Assembly (NCBI GenBank): GCA_033002965.1 | Contig: JAURVB010012919.1 | Location: forward strand, 17,975 to 81,974 | DNA from: Piper betle | Taxonomy: Eukaryota; Streptophyta; Magnoliopsida; Piperales; Piperaceae | Length of the DNA stretch: 64,000 nt | Direction of reading: 5' to 3' | Shown: positions 25,256-35,578 of the stretch, piece after piece | Position numbering within the stretch: the first letter of the stretch is position 1 | How the letters are laid out: every line of letters begins with the position of its first letter | The notes under the pieces: model-generated | Database searches by the model: none | What the model saw: only the letters and a program-made list of their open reading frames with translations | Told to the model about the DNA's origin: nothing | Translations under genes and position numbers: made by a program

Positions 25256-27155
25256 ATCTTCTAGTTTAAAAACTATTAAGGGAACTCATCCTTGGAGTTT
25301 TGTTAAATTGTGGAAAATTTGACAAAATAGCCTAGCATCCTAGCGATTCGACAAAATGTCATCGACATCGCCCTATGTCTAAAACTCGGTGAAAACCTCA
25401 CTCGTGGAGACAATTAGAGATGAAGCAAAAGATTCTTATGGACTTGGATGAGTCAAGCTCCTTATCCTAACTCGGCGAGCTCGCTCCGCATACCCTAGCA
25501 AAGGGATAAAACCCGAATCATGATCGGATCACATCGCCCCGCTAAACGAGACAATGCCCCTACACATGCACGATTTAGAAAAAAATTAATTATCTTATGT
25601 ATCTTACTTAGTGGAGTGTTAAACTTCATTAGGTAACCTTAGTTAGGGTTTAGTGTTTTAAATACCCTTAGTGAAAAAGTCTCATATCTATGGTTTTGTC
25701 AAATAAACTTAATCGGAAGATTTTTAGATGGGCCAAATAGTGTCCAAATAGTTTAAAATTTGAACTAGTTGGCCTTGACACTATAAGGGGTTGATATAAA
25801 AATTATTAAGGTATGTCCCATAGGCCAACATGGTAAATAAGGCCCACTAAGGTCTGGCTAAGGTACAAGAAATAGTGTTCTTGGGTCACGCACCAATTTT
25901 ACTAAGTGTTGTTCATGGGCTTTGAGACTTCAAATGGGCCTAGATAAGTGGGTAGCACTAGCTAACACAATGTGCTTGAATCAATTAATATTTGAGGTCC
26001 AAAATCCAAGTATTTGGGCCTAAGCGGACTCAGAAATAGGAGTTTCTCGTTAAGTCCTTTTTGGAGCTAAATAGATCTATTTAACTTGGAGAAATTCTAA
26101 TGCAAGATCTACTAAGCTAAATGCTCCCAAATTTTAATGGTGTTATAGGGACACAACCTGTAGGTGAAATTTCATACAATTTCACCACTCTTTGTCTAGG
26201 CTGTTTGGATTTTACATCCAGAGTTAGGGAACTAGGGTTTCACCTTGCATTCTTATGCACTTTGGAAAACCAATCAAACTAACCACCTAATGATTTTTAA
26301 ATTAAACCAAAACTTATTGGTTCTAGTAGACAAGTATTTAGGTCAACCATAATTTTTATAGATTTTATTAACTTCTTTTAATTAGGTCACAATGGAGCAC
26401 AAGCTCAGTGCATAGCAAGGCTTATGACATCACTGTATACACACCAAACAATTAGATGTTTTGTTCATGCCCTTTAAGTAGTTATGTTAGTGTAGAAAAT
26501 TTAAATGAACAAGCCCACATGCATATCAAAAAGCATGCATGAGATGGACATTATAAGAAACTTGCATCAAGGTGTAAGAATTAAGGAAACGTGCAGCCAG
26601 GTCAAAGAGACTTTGAAATCTACCACATTTTGCCAAGTTCTGTACCTCTACTATATCATACAAGCCATGCCAAACAAAGAAATGAACATCAAAGTTTTAG
26701 ATCTTGACATCATAAATACCAAAAATAAACAAGAAGCCAAAAGGCCTTCTACAACATGACTTATAAAATTTCTACCAGATTTGTGCAAACAGTAACCCGA
26801 GCATTCAAAAATATGTAACAATTAATTTACTTGTTCAACCAACTACAAGAAAACAATAATAGAAAGAATGCAAAATATGCAAAAACCTAAATAGATCTAG
26901 CACCAAACACACACAAAAAGCAGGGAGGAGAGTCCAACTAACCAAAAGGAGGTCTCTTGGGGCTTCCCACCCAACCTTAGAGCCTTCACTATGTTTGGAG
27001 AACTTGAAGGGAGCTGGAAGATGAGTGACCAAGAAGAGGGAGGAGGGTTGGAGGAGATAAGGAAATGATTGAAAAAGGAAAAGGAGATGACAGTTTTAAG
27101 GAAAATAGAAAAACTCCCAACTACCAAGACATGACTTTGAATGTCATAAGTAAGA
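25256..27155. other. Unassigned intergenic DNA
   Basis: I find no gene, LTR pair or inverted repeat that I can support. The open frame at 26,505-26,759 has no recognisable domain. Confidence 0.4.
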
Positions 27156-27467
27156 TGTCACACCTAGGATGACCTTGAAAATTGCATCACCGGTCTCATT
27201 GGGGCTAGAACAGTCTAAAAGGGGTTTCAAACACACAAGTAATTTAGATTCATAAGAAATACTATCCTAAGCCTATCTATACTCGACTACAAAAAAATTG
27301 AAAATAAGAGCTGAGAAGGTATATTGCCCAACCAGAGAGACTAGTGTCGTGACTCTTACATACCACATTATACATATGCACGTGATAAAAAGGGTCATGT
27401 AAGCAATTCGATCTGAGTTAAGGCCAAACCAAAACTAAAAATGTGTGGCAAAAGTTTGGGTTTTACA
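27156..27467 (-). repeat. Possible short solo LTR (312 bp)
   Basis: On the minus strand it begins TGTAAAACCC and ends CTAGGTGTGACA, that is TG...CA ends resembling gypsy LTR termini. No target duplication (TAAGA versus AGCTC) and no second copy are seen in the window. It could be chance or a truncated LTR. Confidence 0.3.
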
Positions 27468-29958
27468 AGCTCCATTAGGCAATATGCTAGCAAGGGAATG
27501 TGAGCGTTGTCTATGTTGGAATTCTAATCAAAGTTAGAAATTGGGATAGAAAAGTGCGGTGTGTCTAGCAACTATCCTAGCCGATTATCCAAATCTATAA
27601 TCGCATAACGAAAGAGCGGACCAAAATCAATATAAGCATTTCGGATACAAACGAAACAATATGTAATATCATGCGCATATGCTCATTGTTGGGGCTATAT
27701 CAGTCAAACACACCTACATCAAGGGGCAAATTGACTAATTACAAGGATGTTTAGTTTATGAAGATAATTTGTCTATATTAGAAAATTACCATCATATATA
27801 TAAAATTTAAATAGGTGGCCAAAAAAACTAACCCGACTTGAGTAGACTTGGGTTCTGTTTGCTCTATCCATCACGTGCCATGCTGCTTGTTAAGTGCCAC
27901 AACCAATCATTTTTTGCCGACGATGCTCAAATTTGTCACTTTTTTTGTTTTTAAAGACTCGCTTTGGTGATTTTAATTAAATTTTTTTTCAACGAGTACC
28001 TAGTCCTCGTAGTTGGTGGCATAATATAATGTTGGACGGTATAGCCTATACACCTTTTTCCTATATATAAAATTGTACGGGTGATATTTTTGGCCAACAC
28101 GCCGTATAATATAATTAGTTTAACCGGATTGAATCCGGACTCGATTTAGTATGTTATACTAGATTTTGTATTAAACTATATTTATCTTATTAATAAGAAG
28201 AAAAAAGTAAGATTGCTTTTATGTAAAATTAGATATAATATTATAGTTCAAAGCATGAATTGCATATTAAGTTTTATATTAATCAACATCAACGTAGTTA
28301 CAAAAAACATAACATTTTGCTTACCTTTATCCACTCACTTCCTGTATGATTGAGCAAAATAATATAAGAAAACTAACTCAACTAACAATTTGAATATTAA
28401 TCTTAATAGTTTGATATCAAAAAATTGAGAAAATTTGATTGTTAACCTCGAGCCAAGTTGAACCGGATTTTCAAAAATCAGGTAAAATATCGTGGTCTTA
28501 TAAAATACCTCATTTATTTTTAAAAAAGTTGAATTCTAAAAACCGATGATCTGACCCTGGTATCATTGACCAAAGGGCCATTTGCATAGCCCTTCAATTT
28601 TACTTCCCGTATACGCGAATGAATGAATGTATTCAATTGACAGCTAAAGCCTCTCATGTAAGGAGATTTGAGTTCCATTTATAGGTGGCAAAATGAGGTG
28701 TACACCGTCAAAATAAATTTATGAAATATAGTCTCAATATCCATCATCTTTTTGTAGGTGAAGATCAAGTTGCATATATTTCAAACAGTATTATAGTACC
28801 ACTCGACGATAGGACAACTGCAAAAGGTTTGTTCAAGGATTGAACAAGCAGGAAAGGGAACCACGACCCCAAAGTCAATGCACAGTTTTTCTACCCCACA
28901 CTAAATTAAATGTCGCTGTGTCAAAAATATACATGAATCACACGCATCACAGCTCGCACACACGCATCATAGCTCGCAAATTCTGCAACAGGTATCACAA
29001 GAAAATGGGAAGCATTTATCAGCAAACACAATTGCAATTAAGTATGTTGTCTAAGTATATTGATAGTTGATAGTTGATCTCAATCAACATCGTAGTCGTT
29101 CCAACTGGAACAGTTAAATCTCCGACGGACTTCTGCAGCGCCTTAATGTAGATTAATGGCTCCCTTAAATTCCTACTCGTGCTGCAGGTTCAATAAAGAT
29201 ACAAATTAAATGGTTATAATTAAGAACCAGATTCTCTCTTATCTTCTTAGCGTGTTGAGCATGATATATAACCATGATTGTAGTTAAAGGTTTTGTAGAA
29301 TATATAATATAAATTAAGTAAATGCACAAAAGTAAAAGATGAAGGTGAAGGGAAGATGGTGTTCCCATGTGTGGGATTTAATTGAGATGGCGAAAAGGCA
29401 AGGGGAATGGAGACGGCCAAAGAAGGTAGCGGTGAGATGCATTAAGTGACGAGAGTGTGCATGAGGGAAGGCAATATCGAATTAAATTGATATTTATCAT
29501 CTGACGTAATTCGCTACTCATTGTTCTCAACCGTCTCAATTACTCTTGCATTAAATTGTTTTTATGGAAATTCAATTGCAAATTGCTCCATTTTTCAATG
29601 CTCGAACTACCTGTTCTTCCCACATGCCCTGGGGCCCCTCCATGAAAGTCGACTGATTAGATCATCACCAACACCCCTTCCCCATTCACTTTCTATTATC
29701 AACACTAATATGTAACAATGGGTTGGCCATAGTTTTCATTTATATACTTGTAAAAACTTGATTACAATTTGTGGTTATTAACCATGCTCATTAGCTTTGG
29801 TGAGGCCCATGTTGGGTGCTTGTTACTATAGACTAGTATTTGGTTTAGCAAGTGTCCTGGGTCTGGCAACTAGTTTCCCGAAATATGCAAGCCAAGCGAA
29901 GGTATATTTAGTTGCTTACTCCAATCAAGGTGCTACAGTCTTGGCATGCAACCATATC
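27468..29958. other. Unassigned intergenic DNA
   Basis: No supported gene. A G-box CACGTG occurs near 27,872. This is mostly single-copy-looking, AT-rich DNA leading to the 3' side of the GIR-like gene. Confidence 0.4.
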
Positions 29959-29982
29959 CATATATATATATATATATATATT
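29959..29982. repeat. (TA)n microsatellite
   Basis: An uninterrupted TA dinucleotide run of about 12 units lies downstream of the GIR-like gene stop codon. Confidence 0.9.
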
Positions 29983-30149
29983 AAGGAGAGAAGCAAAAAA
30001 AACAGAGACCATGCAAGCAAAAGAGAAGTGGAGATCAAAAGAAAGATTGAAGAACCCTTTTTAAGGATATATGGATTGGCCTCTCCATATATAATTAAAA
30101 AGGTTGTCTACCCAAGAAGATTTGGAAAGCTAAGAAACCAGTGAAAAGT

Positions 30150-30488
30150 CTAACTCATGCCACTGCCCTTGCCCTGGCCGCCGTTGTTGCCATGGAAGTC
30201 GAGGAGGACGGTGCTGCTCTTGCATTTAGGGCAGCGAGGGTCCTTCTCGGAGAGTATGACGTACATGAGGCACATTGGGCACCTGGCCAGCACCATGGAG
30301 CCGAGTTCCGGTCCTCTTTCTGCCTCCGACGACAAGCAGGAGCTCGGAGAAGACGATGCGGACGACGACGGCGACGAGGCGCCGCTCTTGGGGGAGCTTC
30401 CTGCTGCCACCCTCCTCTGGTTTGTGGCCCTCGGCGGTGTGATGTTCACCTTCAATTCCATATTTGGGTTCTTCCCATTCCTGCTCAT
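30150..30488 (-). CDS. GL2-interacting repressor (GIR1/GIR2)-like protein
   Basis: This is a single-exon CDS of 112 codons. It opens MSRNGKNPNMELKVNITPP, the position of the EAR motif in GIR proteins (typically LDLKLNLSPP). A Ser/Pro-rich linker spans residues 28-55. The conserved C-terminal module is VLARCPMCLMYVILSE...CPKC, with Cys pairs at 70/73 and 86/89, ending STVLLDF. In Arabidopsis GIR1/GIR2 bind the HD-ZIP IV factor GLABRA2 and recruit TOPLESS-type corepressors in the nucleus, restraining root-hair genes; that is family knowledge. Oddities are the EAR motif reading MELKVNI instead of LxLxL, and one extra Ser before STVLLDF. The start is chosen as the first Met after the 5' UTR intron acceptor. 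The frame is open, compact and free of lesions, with a promoter and intron in the right places. It is the best host gene in the window. Confidence 0.85.
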   Translation of the reverse strand: MSRNGKNPNMELKVNITPPRATNQRRVAAGSSPKSGASSPSSSASSSPSSCLSSEAERGPELGSMVLARCPMCLMYVILSEKDPRCPKCKSSTVLLDFHGNNGGQGKGSGMS

Positions 30489-30499
30489 GTTTCCTCTTC

Positions 30500-30610
30500 C
30501 TGCTATGATACAATTAAAAAAACAATGACAACGCACAATCAGAAAGATCAAGATTATAACTAAGCTATGGAAACAAGGATCAAAGATCAAGGATGAATGG
30601 AAATTTGTAC
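30500..30610 (-). other. 5' UTR intron of the GIR-like gene
   Basis: On the minus strand the donor is GAG|GTACAAAT (intron from 30,610) and the acceptor is CATAGCAG|GAAGAGG (ending 30,500), 11 bases before the ATG. It is 111 bases long with a T-rich stretch before the acceptor. It is inferred from splice consensus only. Confidence 0.6.
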
Positions 30611-30730
30611 CTCAACAAATGGAGAGGTTGGAAGGGATATAGAGAAAGGAGCCAAGGTGGTGATAGATATATAGGATATTTCACACTGCAGTGGACACTG
30701 CTAATGTTGCTCTACCTTGCCGGGTTGCCA

Positions 30731-30738
30731 TATATATA
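30731..30738 (-). promoter_or_regulatory. TATA box of the GIR-like gene
   Basis: TATATATA on the minus strand predicts transcription start near 30,700. This leaves a first noncoding exon of about 90 bases before the intron at 30,610. Confidence 0.5.
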
Positions 30739-30739
30739 A

Positions 30740-33273
30740 GCAAAAATTGAAGGCATGGACATGCATCTGGTACAGAGAAGGTTTGACTAATAGATGTTAA
30801 CAAGTTCATTTTATCTTTATGGAGAGGGGTTTGAGGAGGATAGAGATTGGTGGAAGATTGCTATTGAATGGAATTGAAGAAAAGATGGTCAGGATTGTAA
30901 ATTAAAGTAGGAAATGCATTAATGATGGAAAAAAACTCAAGATGCTTACTTCAAATTAAAGGGTTGCAACGGGTTTTGAAATTCTTCTACTGCAATTTTA
31001 CAAGCGTAGCTGTGGTGATTCATTGCTCAAACAGTGGGTGATGATCATTTTGACACACACTGGTTTAGTTGTAAAACAGCTGCAAGTTTTAGAGTCAAAT
31101 TTCCCATGAGATGAATCATCAAAGTTTGAAGAGAATCCGGATGGGCAAGAAAACCAAAGACTAATTTTGGGTTTTTCCCTTCAACCCTAAAAATAGATTA
31201 CATTGGCATTTAAGTAGTTAGAATTTAACCAACAAAATGAATTCTCGGTATTTTTTCCCATCCTCTATATTTTCATCACAACTCAAGATACATAAAATTG
31301 ACTGTTAAATTATGTATCATCATTATCTCAAAACATTTTCCTGATAATCATAGATGAGGACGGATACATTGATCAATTCATTAAATAAACCACAACAATT
31401 GTTCAAGACCATCCATTAATGCGTTTTAATTGATATGAACCAGAATATGGTGCTCATACGCAACCACATAGCAGGCCAAGGGCTGGCGAGAAGGCATTGA
31501 ACGGGCCTAAATAAAAACGCGTGTACCGTTCATTCAAGAGGATGTATCTACCAAAAAAATAGAAAAACAAAGAAAAAAATTATCACTTTCAAAATATGTT
31601 TAAGCAAAGATGATAAAGAAAGGATATGCATGTATTTAGCAGGGAACCAGGGCCAGTTATTACACATCTTACTTGGCTACATCTAATTTCCACATTAGTT
31701 AAGCAAACATGGCTAGTTCTTGAATTGAAGCAAAGGAGTTGAATTGCTAGAAATTCAAATATAGTTTGCAATTGAATTATCACAAGCATAGTAAGGGTAT
31801 TAATTGTCAAATGTCATCAACTGATCATATTACTTATCATATATAAACCAATGGCTCAGATTAGTTTATTTTCTCATGTGAAGATTAGAGTTGTTCAGAG
31901 GCTCTGATTTATTCTCTTACTGCTTAACTGTAATTTTCTATGTTTGCGTAGCTGTAAAAGTCCAAAAATTTCCGACCTTTTTTCTTTCTGAGTTCTTGAA
32001 TGAAATACTCTTATACTATCTGTAATATAAACTTGAGATCTTGAGTTCTAACTTTTAAGCAAGAAGACATTGAGCTCTGACCAAGAAGACAGAAAAATCC
32101 GAAATTTTAGGGCTTGTACAACGAGAAAATAACAGTTAAAAAATAATAAAATAATAGAAAGAGCAAATGTAGTCCGTGCATCAATTCTAGTCTTCACGGT
32201 AGAAAATGAACTCATCAAAACCATTTGTTTATAACTGAAATAATCTGAATAGCATCGCTGATATTTACCAAAAATGGGTTGATCCAAAAAATAGAAAAAA
32301 ACATAATATGACACAATGGAATATGGTCTATTAATATAAAATCACATACCTTGACAAGTACTTGGGTAGATAAGGTGCAAGCTTAATGAGAAGAGGGAGC
32401 AAGCAAACTTATCATATTACCTCACCCCCTTGCTCGATGGGTTTCTTCTGGTTGCTACTCTTTGTTGCTCTACAACTATCTAGTCCTATTTTATACAAGG
32501 ACCTAAAATTATGGACAACATAAAAATGTGGCGTATAGGCTCATTGTGTTGAGATATTTGAGAACGTAGATGGTGCGCAATAGAATGGTAGAGAATGTGG
32601 TCGATGAGGATTGTAAAGTTGCATAATATAAGCATTAATGGTGTGAAAAATGTCCATCATAGTTATAGCAATTGTACAAAGTGTAATCACGCCACTGCAA
32701 GTTTACAACTGTCATTCACTGCTCAAAACAGTCGGCGATGATACGTATAACGTTTGTCCTCCATCTTAACAAGAACAATTAGTACTGTACTTTTTCCTCC
32801 AATGTATCCCCAAGCCGACGCGGGTCTGATTTATAAAATTCGAATCCAAACTAAAATTATATTGTACATATTTACACAAAAACATACGAAACTTTTTCTT
32901 GTTATAACCAGTCTTGCTTTAAGAAAAATATATTATATTTTACAAGATATTTTGTAAAAATAATAAATTATACACAGAAAGTAAAATATTTAAGTAAAAA
33001 ATTAATATATATATTTTGGATTTGGGTTCATATTGGAACCAATATGAAGCCAACACTAATAAAGACACAAATAGTTTGCATCGTGTTTCCAATTACAAGG
33101 TAGGCTTTCAACTTAAATCGCCGTCAGACTGTAATTTCTTGATAATAAGTGTTGTTTGTTAAAGCCGAGTGGATTTCTGGGACTTCGAGAAACTGGATCG
33201 TAGTGTAGTGGACTTCGTGAGGATGCCAGAGCAACTGGCCCAACTTCAAAGCATGCTTATATGAACCACTAGA
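30740..33273. other. Upstream intergenic DNA of the GIR-like gene
   Basis: No gene supported. A degenerate direct repeat links 30,860-31,050 with 32,575-32,745 (see findings). Confidence 0.4.
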
Positions 33274-33531
33274 GTGTCTGGAAGTGTTGCAAGCCCAGGA
33301 TGGCTCAACGAGTATGGTGCTAATATACTAACAACGAAAAAACCCAACGCAACTTATGAGTTGCGGTGGGTTGCCAAAGCCGTTGGATGCAAAAATATCA
33401 TACTTGATATCCACGGCCTCGATCTAATATCCTTTGAAACATCGTGGCTTTTAAGTGGCAAAAAGATAGGGAGCGGCTGTCCAGTTCAGTTTACATTTCC
33501 ACACTTTCTTGCTGCTAATGTTTTGTTGTAA
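33274..33531 (+). CDS. Unidentified 85-codon open frame
   Basis: It begins MSGSVASPGWLNEYG and ends AANVLL. Base composition is higher in GC than the flanks, and the segment 33,060-33,540 looks less AT-rich than its surroundings. I recognise no domain, and stops close the frame upstream. It could be a decayed exon or chance. Confidence 0.2.
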   Translation: MSGSVASPGWLNEYGANILTTKKPNATYELRWVAKAVGCKNIILDIHGLDLISFETSWLLSGKKIGSGCPVQFTFPHFLAANVLL

Positions 33532-33714
33532 ATTACAAGTATGAAATGTAAGTTATAACAAATGGTTGGACGTACGTTTCGAGCTTTGATTTGAATCCAA
33601 TCTAGCTGATCAGTCTTCACATTTATCTCTGTCATGAAAATTTCCGGTCCCCAAAATCGTTTTTCTCAATATTTCATGGACTTTAGTCATGTCAGAGAAA
33701 AAATCACTTATATA

Positions 33715-34524
33715 GGGATGAGTTCGAGTTGGATATAGAATGGATATCATAAATCCATTTCCGATTCAAATATAAAAATTCAAACTCAAATCCGAAAACA
33801 CTATATAAAAAGAAAAATTCTCTATGCCATTTTTAACCGTGGAAAAACTTTAGATTTTTTCCCCATATTTAAAGATATTTAAGGGTGAGTTTCTATTAAT
33901 TTTCTAACTTTTCTTTACACAAAAAAATGTTCATTAATCTTAAAATGTGGAGAAAAGTAGAGTGGAGAAAAAAGTGAGGTAGAGAAAAGTTTCTCCATGG
34001 TTATGGCGGGGGAAAATTTGAAAATTAGCACATACATACATTTAAAAATTTCAAATATGAAAATATATTTAAGTCTTTTCTCAACTCTAAAAATTGACAC
34101 AAAAAATGTGGAGAAAAGTACCTCTTTTATCCACTACAATTTTTTGAAATGCGGGAAAAACTAATTTTTTTACAGTGAGATTACAACCATTTAGTTACCA
34201 TATCTAGATCTCGTCAAAATCCGCAAAACCCGTATCTGGTCCGAATCCCAATTAAGTAAAATAATGTAAATAATATAAATTTTAATATAAAAATTGTTAA
34301 AAAAATGATAAAAATATCTTTTGAAATATACATTTATAAATATAACGCATTTGGATTAGATACGGATCACATCACCTTAAATCTATATCTGATCCAAATA
34401 TTTTCAGATATATTATATATTTGAAAAGTCCAAACTAAAAACCAATCCAAAACTATTTTTAATCGGACATAAATGGGTTGGATACGATTAGATTCATAGA
34501 TATCAAACATCCGAACCCATCTCC
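33715..34524. mobile_element. hAT-like inverted-repeat element hosting a CACTA MITE
   Basis: The left end GGGATGAGTTCGAGTTGGAT and the reverse complement of the right end (GGAGATGGGTTCGGATGTTT) form imperfect inverted repeats. The interior is rich in GGATA/CCAAA words typical of nonautonomous plant elements. A separate 379-bp MITE (33,799-34,177) sits inside. No clear 8-bp target duplication. Confidence 0.4.
33799..34177 (+). mobile_element. CACTA-ended MITE, copy 1
   Basis: It starts CACTATATAAAAAG and ends TTTTTTTACAGTG. Its body aligns with the reverse complement of 34,766-35,119 throughout: the GTGGAGAAAAGT, TTAATCTTAA and GGCGGGG blocks recur in order. It has no coding capacity. Confidence 0.6.
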
Positions 34525-34765
34525 AGATGTATAAGATATGAAGGAAACAATAACATGACATTGTTTGTTTAAGGCAAGGCATACAAATCGATTTAAGATA
34601 GGGTTTTGCGTGAGTGTGTTAAAAAAATGGAGATGTGTGTGTGTATATATATTCAAGAGAGATGTAAAACTTTGCTTTTGATCTACACGTGTAAACTTTT
34701 TTTGAATTTTTTGAATTTTAAATTTTTTGAAAGAGAGATGTAAACATTGGGGAATCATTATGCCA

Positions 34766-35119
34766 CGCTACAAAAAAAGTAATTTTTCCCACCTTCTCCC
34801 CGCCAATTTTTATGGTAGAGAAAAGGCTTAGATTTATTTTTGCATTTGGAAATTTGTAAAGGTAAATATGTATTAATTTTAAAATTGTTTTCCATGCAAC
34901 AAAATGTTGAGAAACATTTTCCTACCCCCCCCCCCCCACTTTTTTCCACGTCTTAAGATTAATTAACATTTTTTGAGAAGAAAAAAATTAGAAAACTAAT
35001 TATTACCCACCTTCAAATATTTTTAAATATAGAAAAAATCTATAGTTTTTCTCCACGGTTAACACTAACATGGAGAAGACATCCAGAAAAACATGGAGAA
35101 AGTCATTTTTTTGGTAGTG
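34766..35119 (-). mobile_element. CACTA-ended MITE, copy 2, inverted
   Basis: On the minus strand it starts CACTACCAAAAAAATG and ends TTTTTTTGTAGCG. Flanking CCA (34,763-34,765 and 35,120-35,122) is a 3-bp target duplication, the signature of CACTA transposition. It contains a run of C residues at 34,925-34,938. Confidence 0.7.
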
Positions 35120-35122
35120 CCA

Positions 35123-35578
35123 ACTTGCATCTATGATGGAAAAGTTGAGGTGCTCAATTTTGTATGTCCCCGTGACATCCTAGGGTTAAATTTTTATGTC
35201 ATTATTAATAAAATTAAATGAATTAATCAAGTTGGGTTAAACTTAACAAACCAGACACATCATCTTAAAAAATTAATATCTTGGTGAATACATTTTAAAC
35301 AATTCTGAAATTTCAATATGAGAAACTTGAAATCCGAAGGAATCTAACCAAACAAGAATCACTTAAAACTAAGCTCTAGAGAGTGAGATATGATTATTTC
35401 AACTTGACCCTATGATTAGGTTATTAAATACTGGTGTGGAAAGATAGAATTAACTTTTTTCAAGTTCATAAAATAGGAATATTTTAATATGACAAATTTG
35501 GGGTGAATAATAAGGTTTTGAATGGTGTTTTCGAAATTGAGAACTCTTAATATAAGGTGTCATTAAGAAGTAGATATA
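35123..35578. other. Unassigned AT-rich DNA
   Basis: Nothing recognised between the MITE and the solo LTR. Confidence 0.4.

Noticed and set aside
29088..29162. Possible gene end on the minus strand (reading EVRRRFNCSSWNDYDVD)
   Set aside because: It looked exon-like, but I could not connect it to an upstream exon or a known family, so it is not annotated.
30157..30563. Plus-strand frames of 123 and 140 codons opposite the GIR-like gene
   Set aside because: They are antisense shadows; the minus strand has the conserved Cys-pair module, splice sites and TATA box.
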